Source: Gracilaria vermiculophylla (taxonomy: Eukaryota; Rhodophyta; Florideophyceae; Gracilariales; Gracilariaceae). Taken from it: a stretch of DNA of 64,000 bases. Each line of letters begins with the position of its first letter. Within the stretch, counting starts at the first letter, position 1. The stretch covers positions 125,530-189,529 of the forward strand of contig JAHNZQ020000227.1 in NCBI GenBank assembly GCA_019155205.2, written 5' to 3'. The translations under genes and the position numbers were made by a program. Shown here piece by piece: positions 12,050 through 23,549 of this stretch. Below the pieces are notes generated by a model, which saw nothing but the letters and a program-made list of their open reading frames with translations, did not search any database and was not told the DNA's origin.

Positions 12050-12255
12050 CAGCTTCATCCCTTGTTCATTGAGAGCACCACGTTTTTACATAGACCTCAG
12101 ATTCTCCCACTTGGAAAGTTTTAGAACAATGTTGAAAGTTCTCAAGCACTGTAGGCTGAGCTGGACAACATCTAGAAACTTCTAGAGACGTCGATAAACT
12201 ATCTTTTGACGTCACAATACATAAAGAAAGTGTAGCTTGCAAACTGTTTGTCACA
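12050..12255 (-). repeat. 5' LTR of gypsy element 1
   Basis: It is the partner of 3576-3779. On the minus strand it begins TGTGACAAACAG at 12255 and carries the same blocks (CCAGCTCAG, TTTCTAGA, GGGAGAATCT). The two copies differ at many positions, by eye in the order of a quarter of sites, so the insertion is old. The inner end is approximate. Confidence 0.8.
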
Positions 12256-13399
12256 ATTTCAATCCTTCGTTGAAGTCCATGGTCCATGAACTTGAGATGA
12301 TGATTCAAGTCAAAAATGAAAGAAATCATCCTGGTGACTTTGAGTTTAAAAAACTTGAATTCGAGAGAACGACGGCACCCATCAAAATCGATTGACCCTC
12401 TTTACGGAAGAAATCTCTTTCGTGAACATAGGCGGTGAAGAACGCATGATAGTCAGATATCCCGCCGACAGAATGGCATCTAGATACGCATGTGCACCTC
12501 GGATCATACCTCAACCCGGAACGACGTACATCCGACTCAATGGCGAAGCAAAGCAGGTTAATTCGTATACCAAGAACGCTGTTTCTCAAGCCCTAAATGT
12601 TTATGAAAAATTGCCTGAGCCGAAGGGAACAAAACAAAATTTTTCTCCGGACGATTTGCATGGTCGCTGTCATTTTAAACATCTTTAATCTCTTAATGAT
12701 TTCTATCAAATCATACTTTACTTGTTTTATACGCATCTAATCGATTTGTAGATGTTGCTACTAGATTCTATTCGTACTTGCTATCATTTATGGATGCAAT
12801 GTTAGCACATCTGAAACTCTTCTTTTATTTAGATGGCCTTGCATGAGCTGTTGATGTCACTGAACTCCTTGGTAAATTTCTTCTGGCTTTCGAAATGTGT
12901 TTCACGCGGTTTATCAGAGTAAGACTTGCTGTATTCGAACTCGTCAGAATGAAAAATAAATTTTTTTGGGAAACTCAGAAGAAACAAAGAACTTCAGATT
13001 ACCCAGTGACAATATAACTATATCAATTGCGCTTAGCACAATTTGAATGAAGACAGAGATAAAACACGTGTTACGACTCATTTCAACATTGCATGATCTG
13101 GTTGCAAAAAATTATGATCGAGAGAAAATTTGCATGAGATTCGACTCCGCACCCCCCTTATTTCCGTTTGCATAAATTGCCAAAATTCCACAGTTCACAG
13201 TTTCATTTATCAAATCTCAGGAAACGGGCCATTTTGCCTACCATTGTAGTACAGCGGACCCGAACGGTGAGACAGGTGAAAATGGAATACACAAGACTGA
13301 GCTCAGGTGAGGTGGCTGCTCACTTCTAATGTCTTGGCACTTGGGATAGAGCGTCTAAGATATTCTAGGATGCAGTTTGTTTCCCGGTCTTTAGCCAAT
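12256..13399. other. Intergenic stretch, no recognised gene
   Basis: The only frame of note is 12392-12688 on the plus strand (98 codons, with RYPADRMASRYACAPRIIPQ), preceded by in-frame sequence without a clear start. I recognise no family. The remainder is AT-rich and closed in all frames. Confidence 0.5.
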
Positions 13400-15139
13400 T
13401 CTACCGCGTAATAGTTTCAGCACGTCCTTCTTGGTACGAATACGTACTGTGAGGCGAGTTTCTGCCTCGAGGTACCACTTTGTGGGGGTCTCTTTTTCGC
13501 AAACTCACTCACCAGTAAACAGTAATCCATACGGTTTCCTACTAGGTATCTCATACAGACCAGTTTTTTTGTCGTACAAGATATTCTATAAGTTCACAAT
13601 TCATATGCACTCTTTGTGGGTACGTCGAGAACATCTAAAGTTCAAAATAGACCGTTTTCCCAAAATCGGCCAGGTACTGGGGATCCATTCCACACTGCAC
13701 CATCTCAAGACCAGTTTTCCTCCTTTCCGATGCTTACAACCACCGGTTTTCGTCGTCGCCATACCCCTGGTGAAAAAGATACCCGTCCATATTCAGGTTA
13801 CGAACTGCCATTTGCTTCCCTGTGGCTGTGCTTTTTTTGCTCTCCTTCCTGCTGGAATGACATCCAACATTGCACACATTAATTTACGCTGCACGCTTCA
13901 AACCCACTCCCAATCGCATGCATTTTATGTCGTGTGGGGAGCATGTTCTGCCCAAAGTCACATCTATCATCCGCTTGACGAAGCCTCCAACGGCATCATC
14001 ACCAATATTACCGATCCCGAGAACTACAAATAGTTGCGTCACTCTTTTTTCATCAACACTAGTATGCCCAGAAACGATCACGGGAGTCCTTTCTTTCACA
14101 TTAGACGCCAACATATCACGGTTTTGAACATTGTAGTAAAAAAGAATCCCTTCCACGGCCACCATACCTCTCTAAAGCCACGTATTTCGTCCTTCAGAAT
14201 ATATAAACTGGCGCCCTTTTATGGTTATCACTTCGCCAGAAAGGTTCCTAAAATAAATGAGTTCTTTCAATGTAATGAGCCGGCCTGCGGTCTGTGTTGT
14301 CGCGAGCAGCCTTTTTCCAATCAGAGAGATTGCTCGAGGCATTGTTATCTATCTGCTGTCAAGCTATTGCGCAATGAGAGAATTTACAAAGCAGTCCCCC
14401 ACCTTCTACTGAATGTTTTGTTGCATTCGAGCTCTGACCATGGTACTGTCGTCTACCTGGATCACTTCTACGCTTCAGAGGAGCCAATCCAATCCCGTTA
14501 CAGCACGAGAGAGCTCATCCTCGACGGTTCTCTTCTTCTCATTTGCTTTCATTGCTGGCAAGCGTGTGTCACTCAAGGCAGTGTCGGCATCCTGTAGGAG
14601 GTTTGAAAGCTCTTCCTGCACTTCTGTCGTGCCCTGTGGACTGGGTAGAACTGCGTCTTTTTTTTTAAAACGCTCCGTCAGCAGCAAGAAGCGATCCTCT
14701 ATGTGCTTCTGTTTGTCTCAAACAGATTGCTTGATTTCGGCTTGAAACGTTCAGCTGCTCTGGAATAGATTCTGTTGCCTTCTCTCAACTGGGAAAGATG
14801 CACTCATGCCCTTACCACAGCACGCGCACAAAGCAGTACTTCACCAGCCCCATCGCACTTTACCCGGCGATTTTTGTCCGAAGCGGGGGATACAATGACG
14901 GTCGACCTTAATGTGTGGGCGCCAGGCTCGTTGAAAGCCTCCTCTGCAACCGAATTAGAATCACCCACTGGCAGTGAATGTCCATGAGGACGGGATGAGG
15001 GAGTGTAGTGAGCCTTGCCGGATGCCATCTTTTCACTGGCTGGAGAACGGAACGGGGGAGTATCAGGGGGTGTCGCGTAACAGCACACTCGCAGGAATTG
15101 ATAATGAAGAGCGCTCAGTAGGATTTCGCACGCACGCAT
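13400..15139 (-). pseudogene. Unidentified decayed protein-coding region, minus strand
   Basis: Minus strand, several long frames follow one another. One 111-codon frame (15139-14804) contains MASGKAHYTPSS. The frames 14687-14475 (EVQEELSNLLQDADTALSD, glutamate-rich helix) and 14165-13884 (ERTPVIVSGHTSVDEKRVTQ, VVLGIGNIGDDAVGGFVKR) are in the same phase. Between those two only a few stops interrupt an otherwise readable 100 codons. Below 13884 the reading goes on with QYLADFGKTVYFEL. This pattern suggests one degenerated gene of some 500 codons. I do not recognise the family; an old transposon gene is the likeliest source. Confidence 0.4.
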
Positions 15140-15933
15140 TGCACAACCCAGCCCGGCACGTTAAAGACGATGCGCTTCACAAAAGATGACTCTCACTGCT
15201 TGACTGCCGAAACCAGGCGCTCCAAGTAGCGTGAGCGGTGTGGCTGGGCTACCATGAAGAGCAGATTGCACCCAAAGGTTTTACGATAAAGACCCTCTCT
15301 AAACGGTTCACCGGTAGGAATTATCGGTCGGCTTGGCTCAGATTGGCCGCACGACATACGTACCATACCACGCTACCCAAAATCTACCCATCGTTGTGAT
15401 TTTGAAACTCTCTAATGTCTGCTACGTTTTTTTGGGACTCCGGAACATATCGGCATAGAATGGGTTAGTCAAAATAACTATTTTTGTCCGATCGGATGGC
15501 AGAATCAGCCAAATTTAGCAGCAAGCGTGAGTAGTGGCGGGATTCTATGGCTGAACGCCTTCCATTGACCCATCCTCCTTAGCCTCCGTAGTATGGTGCG
15601 GAAACCCGAAAAGTTGCTGCGCGGAAAGCAATTATCCGTGACGTGCGACACCATTAGAATTTGAATCGTCTTGTACGTGCACAGGCCAATAGACTCATTT
15701 GCAGCTCTGCGAGTGGCAGCTACTGTGACGAATTGCGAAGCTAGGAACTGTGAGCTACCTGCTTCACATACGGTTCGGAAGAACTTCTAATACGAGATTA
15801 CAGCTCTAATTTGCCTGTACCACTTTGTTAGCGGAGATATGCCGTCGGTCTTTTTATTGTTTTTTGAGTCGCGTTGCTGATCACTCTCCGCGTTTTAAGC
15901 AAATAATAACACTTATTAGTCTTGGAACAGTTT
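15140..15933. other. No feature recognised
   Basis: Moderate GC content, closed in all frames. No repeats or motifs were recognised. Confidence 0.5.
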
Positions 15934-16233
15934 CTACTCGTTCTGTCTGCCAAAATACTTTACCAAGTTTTTATTGATTGTACTCCTCTCACTCATTGTT
16001 TTCTTGTTTTCTAATTCGTCGTCGATGTAAACTTCTGGGGCTTGCTGGGTTCCAAAGGTGCCCTGTGATGGGAAAATGTGCTTCCAAGATTCCTTTTTGG
16101 TCGCAATTTCTTCCTTTATGCGTTTCCAGCGGGCGGCAAGCATTCGCTCCGTTCCCTCTTCAACACGGGATATGAAATCGGCGCGTTCAAGACATACGTC
16201 AAAGCTTGTATAGCTTGTCTCTCGAAAGGGCAT
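15934..16233 (-). CDS. Hypothetical 99-residue open frame
   Basis: ATG at 16233, minus strand. The translation is hydrophilic and charged, with LAARWKRIKEEIATKKESW and MSERSTINKNLVKYFG. It is predicted to be helical, with no membrane segment and no known domain. It lies about 800 bp beyond the decayed frame at 13.4-15.1 kb on the same strand and could be another fragment of a transposon. It could also be a chance frame. Confidence 0.2.
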   Translation of the reverse strand: MPFRETSYTSFDVCLERADFISRVEEGTERMLAARWKRIKEEIATKKESWKHIFPSQGTFGTQQAPEVYIDDELENKKTMSERSTINKNLVKYFGRQNE

Positions 16234-18112
16234 CCCTCACCGCTTTCCAGTCTCATATCAATTTTGGCTTAACTCATAAACAATAATGGCACAGATATCG
16301 GACGCTGAAGTTTTAAACGATATGTCAGGTCGGGGAATACCAATGACGCATTATGAGGAGTGCCTGTCACAGAAGTCGTATACTTAATAAGATGTTGTAG
16401 ATACAAATCATCTTTCTTCAGACCAGTTGCATCTAGCGTGATCTAGGGGCGCCAAAACTTACAAATATTTGGTAGTTGTAACGCTGGAAGGCGAGTCCTG
16501 TCCAGATATACCGAAAAAGCTGTAGAGCAGTGACATTGGTACACGTGTGTAGGGCACCAGATCCGGGCAGTCGATGCACATAGGAAGGTGCCGAGGACTA
16601 AAGTTCTGCTAAATTCAAAATCACAGAACGCCATCTTAAGTGGAACTTCATTGCATGTTCCTGGCGCTGTTTGTCAGGATTGCTAGTGCAAACGTGGTGC
16701 AGCCGTTTCAAGAGCACATAGAGCACACCAGTTCAATAATAGCATATGATGCATAGAAAAGCCTGTGGCTCTTGAGACACTGGGAATTTCTGTGCGAGAG
16801 CGTTTTTTCCAAATATAATATCCAGGGGTCATCACTGAGTATCTATTGGATTCAAAGACTATGAATGATGCGTAGAACGTAGTTGTAGAAGACAAATATG
16901 CAGGCCTTGAATAAATAGCTGCAAACGAGCCTAAAAGAATTCATTATATCAGCGCCTTTTTTAAGGGCCTGCCCACGAACTTCGGGCGATTTTCTGTATG
17001 AAGAAGACTAACATGTGGCTTTCATGATCTAGAGCAATATTAAAATACAATATAAATCGCTAGGAAACTGATTTATTATCGAACTCGGATCTTCTGATTT
17101 TCAGCCCCGTATTGATCGGATGTTTACAAGCCTTGTCCTCTACATGGGGACGTTTTGTAAAAGAAGCTTTCGTGGGAGGGGTATGTCATTTTTTTTACGG
17201 CTTTTGCATGTAGCATTCGGCATGAAAAGAGTTCCGGAGGACATGAAGAAGCCAGTGCGTAGTGGGAACAATATATAATGAATCTTTTCAATTTGTATTT
17301 TCATTTACAACCCATGGATGGGTGTTCATCGAATTGTACGCGTTCTTAATGTATAGAAGTTGATTAAATCAGATGTACTGTTACGAAGTATACATTCCTC
17401 GGTCAGGTACCTCTCCCGTGACCACGGCACCACCTTTTTTAATCAAATTGTTTTAGGCCATAGAGTTAAACGCAAAGCGAATTTCTTTCGGTGTCAGTAC
17501 AAATATGGAATCACATATGGACGGTCGAGGAATAATCGTTTCCATATTTACAACCGTTGACTTCTGCTTTCCCAAAAGTACAGAAGACGGATACGGGACA
17601 AGGCGAATAGCATAAACATTGGCACTCCAAACTTTGCGCATCAATTAGCTCGCAGATGGACCAGTCGTAAGGCGATATGAAGTTAAGAGTCTTATTTTTG
17701 TGAAAAATTCACTTGTGTGAGCAAGACGACCACGAGAAAGACACTGGATTTATGAGAGTTACATGACTCCTTCATTATGGTAATTTCTATTCAAAACTTA
17801 TCATCAAGGTCCGCTCGATAAGTTTCTTGGCTCGTTCGGAGTTTTTAAAAATGGCTGATGGATTTCGTACCGCATGAGAGGCTTTACTTGGCCTAAATCG
17901 GTTCCAGGGGCTGGCTATGAAGTAGTTATCATTCTTGCAGAGTTAAATAGCATCTGACACAATGATTGCATTGGCGTTTTTTTTTCGTAGGCATTCTGGT
18001 CACGCGTTTTCTCCAATCATAACCTTTTTTAGAACAAGATATTGGTGGGGAGTTATTTAGAGGTGAAGTGCAGTGGATCCTTAGGTGATATTCTCTTGTG
18101 GATTTACAGTGG
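16234..18112. other. AT-rich intergenic stretch, no gene seen
   Basis: Frames are below 75 codons and without motifs. The stretch ends at the 5' LTR of gypsy element 2. Confidence 0.55.
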
Positions 18113-18615
18113 GATATTTCTAAGGACGTTTGTTATTTTATTAACTGAACCACATGGTGTATTATTCGGCCTACGTGTGCTACAGTACTTCTAAAGAATT
18201 TAATAATTTAGATTTATTCTCATTGCTTGGGGCAAGTAACTATTAGAGTATTGAGACCTGTCGAGGTGGGCTCCCGGCACGGTACTTAATCTGCCGGTCG
18301 AAGTCCACCTCTCGGGGAAGTACAACAAGCACATCTAAGTTTTCTTCTAGTTTTTCCAGTGGAAGACTTTCTTCGAACGCCTTCAGGTTTCTAAATTGCC
18401 GATCCCCAGTTCGCCTCATAGCAGCGCCGGTAGGAGCATTGTCCGCCCAGTGAGCCCCCTTCTCCACATGGTGCTTGCGCACTCCTTTTCAGGATTTTCC
18501 CGGATCATGGCCGTTATTACCACAGACTTCCTTTAGGAGCTCGGACCAATGGAGTCACAAAACCCTAACGAATGTTGTGTGCTACCATTTCGAAAGGAGT
18601 ACGGAAGGTACCACA
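18113..18615 (+). repeat. 5' LTR of gypsy element 2
   Basis: It matches 26008-26512 throughout. Shared blocks include GATATT near the start, TATTCGGCC, CGTGTGCTACAGTACT, CGAGGTGGGCT, TTAATCTGCCGGT and CCGCCCAGTGA. It ends GGTACCACA just before the candidate primer-binding site. Confidence 0.88.
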
Positions 18616-18617
18616 AC

Positions 18618-18635
18618 TGGTCTCCCGACTACGAA
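18618..18635 (+). other. Candidate tRNA primer-binding site of element 2
   Basis: TGGTCTCCCGACTACGAA begins two bases after the CA end of the 5' LTR. A start with TGG is what pairs with the CCA end of a tRNA primer. The cognate tRNA is not identified. Confidence 0.4.
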
Positions 18636-18686
18636 GGTGCGTTCTCTACACGATTCACAAGAGGAACGACAGAATAGTGTTATAGT

Positions 18687-20960
18687 TTGATAAGTTGCAT
18701 CGATCAGAACCCAAGAGTGGAATCTTTCCTTAAGAGAAGTCGGAAGTGGAAGGAAATCACCCTTCACCCACTCCTATGTGTACCTTCCAAACTCTCCGTG
18801 GAAACCACCTTACAGGACCCTGACGAAACCGACTCCGTCGATTGCCGCAGCACGCGCAGCGCTCCCCAGAATATGGCTGTCAGACTCGACGACCATGAAG
18901 GTCTTCTTAGGAATTCTAGCTCCTGTGTGGATCGTTTAAGAAATCACGTGAATAGATTCAATGATCGGGGGCAAGCAGAATCCTCAGGGACATCTCTGGA
19001 GAACGCGAAAGTGGAAGTTTAAGAATCACACACGGCATCGTATCCGCCACGTCAGGAGCAGCAGGGACAAAATCATCCGGAGGCTATCTCCCTCTTGGAG
19101 TCACTTCCACCTCGTCTTACGAAGTGGCTCTCGCATGAGCTAGTGTAAAGAATTTCGGCAGGTGCTGAGGCACATTTCGAGGCGGGCCATCACATTCCTG
19201 TGGACGAAATTACAAGGGAGAGTGTGCACCGTGCCATTGATGCGTTGTTGGATTCAGACGCCTTCCTAGAGATGAGCCCAGATGCTATCTGCCCGAAGAT
19301 TGGTTCCCACACTGCACTGCTGCTTCCCACAGCGGCGTTTCAAATTCATCCTTGCGTACAGGATAGTTTCCTACTATTAAAACCTTGGATGACTCCGGAC
19401 AGAGAAGGACAGGATACAGTCGCCCCCTACGCTAGATCAGGAAAAGATACTGCACTAAGGAAACGGAAACACCTCAGGAATAGTGCTATAAATCGTCTGG
19501 ACCTGTCGTTCAACGAAGAAGGACAAAATAATGGTGGCAAATTACTTCAACCAGAGGGAGAATGACATGGCACTCCTCAGGTAAACCGCTATTGTGCGGG
19601 TATCGTCAGCCATCCAGGCAACCTACGGGAAAGACGCCGAAAAGAACGCGGGGAGAAAATAATAAAGAAAGACACCGATTTAGGAGAGAAGCTCAGACTC
19701 TGAGTCCGAAAACAGTTCCAGTTTGGAGGACGGTATATCTCCAAAAGAGAAGAGCAAAAGGATCAAGAAGATCATCCCGCTTAACGACCTCTTCTCCAAA
19801 GTGATGGATTATGAAACCTTCTGGTTGAACGATTCTTCCGATCTTTACGATGCGTGGGTCGCTAAATGACTTACGAAGATCCAGCGCCGCATGAATATTC
19901 AAACGAAGAAGCACTACTTCTCAGGTGAAGCCCCCATCTCGGTGTTGAATTTTCTAACACGCTTCCGTTCGGCGTGAAATAGCGATGCTGTCCATCAATA
20001 TGCCACCGTTTGCTGCATTTACCTCTCCCTAACAGGTCAAAATCACTCAGTGTTGCGGCCGTGCCTCACTGTGGAGAGCATCATTGTGGATGATCCTGGA
20101 ACGAAGGTCTTGACGACGTAACCCACGGTGTTGAATTTCCGCCTTAAATGGTACGGAAGAGACGGACTGATAGACGAAGCCGATGCCGAAGTCATCTTCT
20201 ATAGGCAGAAAACGGGAATGACCGAGACGGATTCTTCAAAGAAGCTGCGGAAGAAGGTCTTACGGTGTGTGAACGTGTGTTCCGAACAGCGGTTGACGTC
20301 GTTGTTTGTCGAGGGCCTCCTTCCCTAGATCCGCGCCAGGGTGCGTTCTTACTTAAAAAAACACCCAAAGACCACCTATACGGAGCTAGAACGTTTCGCG
20401 GAATCCTATGGGGATATTAACCGTGTCGCGTGTCACAGCCACGTTCCACTTTCGGAAAAACCAACGGCCTTAAGGAACCGTCGGGCTTCTGCCGTGTCGT
20501 CGGACTCCAGCACCTCAGGGGAGGTCTACGAGCTCACGCTCGAGGGAGATCAAGAAGGCCTTTCCCTCACATACGCCTTATCTCAGAGAGCACCGTCTAG
20601 GACCAGGACGCCTTCGTATTTTGCCTTGTACGCCTCGGCAGGGTCCTACAATGCTGTCCGATTCGCCAAGTTTTGATGCTACCCACCGCCGTGCAGTATT
20701 TGCTGGTCTCGAGAGCCAGTGCACTTTACCACCCTTACCACGGCAGTGAAGGCCAACATATTGCACGAGCCGAAGAACAGTTTCCAAGACCTAAGTGACA
20801 CACCAACGGAGAGCGGAAGTTATCAAACCGCGTAACACGATATACGCTCCCCTCAGGAGAACTACAGTTTCCGCGTTCCACTTTAAGTGCATCCTATCCC
20901 ATACGCACGTGCGCCGCAAGTGCACTAGCCAATGTAGAAACCGGTAGCATCTCAGGGTAA
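18687..20960 (+). pseudogene. Gag region, gypsy element 2 (broken)
   Basis: Plus-strand fragments in several frames. They are 18687-19022 and 19200-19565 (low-complexity, charged amino-terminal part), 20128-20328 (SLFVEGLLP at its end) and 20341-20676 (RSYLKKHPKTTYTELERFAE). The last two form the conserved helical Gag core, separated by a stop. Beyond 20676 a reading with CYPPPCSICWSREPVHF could be a worn CCHC zinc knuckle. Gag builds the particle that packages element RNA. The order and spacing from the LTR are as expected. Confidence 0.7.
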
Positions 20961-21239
20961 CAAGTTGCCTCCCAATACGCAACCACAGCAGCCGTCCTTC
21001 ATTGAGTCCCAAATCCCTTCCAAAAGAGAAGAAGCCTCAGGTTCACGCGTATAGCCTCCGCGTGGCTCTTTTCCGTCGACCATCGGCCAAACGGAGGTCA
21101 TCTCTGAGAAACGGGGAGAAGCCATCTGCACAGTCGATGCAGAATCGGCCGATTCTCCACTCCATTTGGACCCATTCGACACCCTTGAGGACTCTGTCTG
21201 TACGCTCCGCCGTGAGATTTATTTTTATTTGCCTCTGCA

Positions 21240-21700
21240 GGATGTTCCACACTCGTTTACACGACGGTCGGCGCTATCCATGACAGCGGAGCTGGCCCCA
21301 ACCTGGGGCACGCCGACGTGCTCCAGCGGTCTGCCCTCGCCTCTTTGAGGATTTGCATGCTACTTACGGCGAGAAACGCATTGAACGTCCGCGGACCACT
21401 TCCATTTTATCTTCGGTTGGGCTTCATCTAGGTGAAGGTGTGATTCCTCCTGGCGACCAACGTGGCAGCAAAATGCATATTAGGCGCTTTCTTTGTTGAT
21501 CGGTATGTACATGTAATATTCCCACGCCTGAGGAAGGGGACGTTTCACTACGCCGCTCTTGTAAGGGTCGTGCCAGAATCTCAGGAATCGGACGCCAATG
21601 CACGTCCATTACGTAATCTCCCGAAGGAGACGCAGTCTAATAAGCTCCGGGTGGTGAAGAGTATAGAAATATCAGCGAGAATTTAGGCCAAAGTTTGGGT
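21240..21700 (+). pseudogene. Retropepsin-like protease, gypsy element 2 (broken)
   Basis: In one plus-strand frame the sequence reads VGAIHDSGAGPNLGHADVL, a DSGA-type active site followed by the hydrophobic strand expected of retropepsins. LLATNVAAKCILGAFFVDRYV follows in the same phase, which is the ILG motif of the flap and second half. An internal stop lies between the two. It lies between gag and RT, as in the family. Confidence 0.65.
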
Positions 21701-22239
21701 GCAGACCTCTGCATCCGGCCATTCATTCCTACAGGTAGTCCGCATCTGATGACGAAACAGCGCTCCAGATGGTTACTGACGTTATGGAAATAGTGCCGAC
21801 AATTTGCTCGAAGGTCATTCTGGCTAACCTAAAGGAGTCGCCTTTGTGGCTTTGAAAACGATCTGTCGTTGAATTGGCACTACTCAACCCTGCATAACTC
21901 GCACATCTTTCGCGTCTCAAAAAGCTTGCTGAGAGCGATGCAATCGCCATTATGGAAGCCAAGGCGGCATCAACGACTCCTGAGGAAGAAAAGCCTGCCA
22001 CTTGGCAGGAGAAGCTCCAAATTGCCGAATAGTTCAAAGAGTATCACTATTAGATTATGGAGATGATACATGCCTTTGAGGACATGTAGGATGGCTGCCT
22101 CGGGCAGATAGGCCTGGCCATGCACCGGATCCAACTGAAACCTAAGGCAAAACCCGTGCATCAATTCCGAAGGAGAGCCAAACCTCATGCGCGTGATTTC
22201 GAATGCGATGAGGTCCACCAGATGTAGGATAGGGGCGTT

Positions 22240-23430
22240 TTCCAGCTCTCCAATTCCGAATAGGGCTCTCCGGTGTCATTTGAGAGGAAGATAGATGACT
22301 TCAGGAGGTTCTGAACTGACTACAGATGCCTTCACGAGGTGACAGCACGCCATTCGTACCCGATACCCCGTATGCATGAACATATTTACTCCTTAGCTGA
22401 TGCCTCCGTTTTCTCCATGCATGATGCCAGCAGTGGCTTCTGCCAAATTGAAATGAATGAATCTGATAATGATAAAACAACGTTCAATTTTCATTGCAGA
22501 ATTTCCAAATTCCTAATGATGCCTTTTGGATTGAAAAATCCATCCACTACGTTCCAACGAGCGTTGGACATAGTTATATCGAAAGTGATGTGGCAGCACG
22601 CCCTAGTTTATATAAACGATGTCATTTTATACTTCCATAGCGTTTAGGAGCACTCTTTGCGTGTGAAGCACGTGCTGCAACTCCTGAAAGATGCTGGATT
22701 CACCTTGAAGCTGGAGAAGTGTTTCATTATCAAGTCTTCTGTGGATTACCTGGGGCCCGTTGTGCTCCAAAGCTACCCACGGCTTTCCACGAAAACTCTT
22801 GACGGCATTAAGGAAGTACACCCTCCCACAAACCAGAAAGAGTTCCGATCCCACCTGGGGTTGTGCAATTTATTTGGAAGATTTGTCCCAAACTTCTCCC
22901 GTGTTAAGGCACCGTTAAATCACTCACGTCTTGGAAAAAAAACCGACGCAATTGAGCTACTTCTCAGACGAAGAGTTTGAAGCCTTCAACACATCGAAGA
23001 CGAGACTAATAAAGCCACCGATCTTTATCCTTCCGAAGCGGGACGGCTGGATATTGCTGGACAAAGACGCCTGTAGAAATCAGGTCGGATTTGCCCTACT
23101 ACAGGAACAACCTGAAGGTTGTATCCAACTTGAAAGATGCTGGAGTCGCAGCCTTTCACAGACTGGATCGGAATTATTCTACCTCGGAGCGCAAACGCCT
23201 CTCCTTTATATGGGCAGTGTTACGTTTACGCCTGTACCTGGAAGGCACGCGTCTCACCTAGAGGACGGAATATTCACCACCGAAGTGGATGTAGTCCTTG
23301 ACAAATGATTTTGTTCGCATGGAGAGGTGAAGACTACGCCTCTTGGAGTGGGAGTTTGACATTTTCGATGACCCTGGCAAGAATCATGAGGCGGCGGACG
23401 CCTTATCACGTATATCTATCAAAGAATAAA
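22240..23430 (+). pseudogene. Reverse transcriptase and RNase H, gypsy element 2 (broken)
   Basis: The frame 22339-22647 carries YPIPRMHEHIYSLADASVFS, FLMMPFGLKNPSTTFQRALD and YINDVILYFHS, where the polymerase motif is normally YIDD, so one catalytic aspartate is replaced by Asn. The frame 22657-22980 contains LKDAGFTLKLEKC and LGLCNLFGRFVPNFS. The RNase H domain follows in 22931-23430, with LDKDACRNQVGFALLQEQP near its start and EAADALSR in another frame near its end. Two stops and frame changes separate the pieces. Confidence 0.85.
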
Positions 23431-23549
23431 ATAAAACCCCGTTAAAAGACACTTTTCCGTGTCTGGAGATCAAGAAATCCAACTGGAAAAAAGTATCCGA
23501 AGGAGAATGTTTGGAAAGCAGTTAGACTGGGGACAAGGTTAGTGGGCTC

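Larger units (their letters stand above)
3576..12255 (-). mobile_element. Ty3/gypsy LTR retrotransposon (element 1), decayed, minus strand
   Basis: Two diverged direct repeats (about 3576-3779 and 12050-12255) enclose gag, protease, RT, RNase H and integrase fragments on the minus strand in the Ty3/gypsy order. A polypurine tract abuts the 3' LTR. The coding parts are split by stops and frameshifts. A PIF/Harbinger transposon at about 6882-9648 separates protease from RT. Removing that insert gives an element near 5.9 kb, a normal gypsy length. The C-terminal tail after integrase looks like a chromodomain, so it may be a chromovirus. The region contains a 100-bp assembly gap between gag and the 5' LTR. 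The inner ends of the LTRs, and hence the exact low-coordinate boundary, could not be fixed. Confidence 0.88.
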
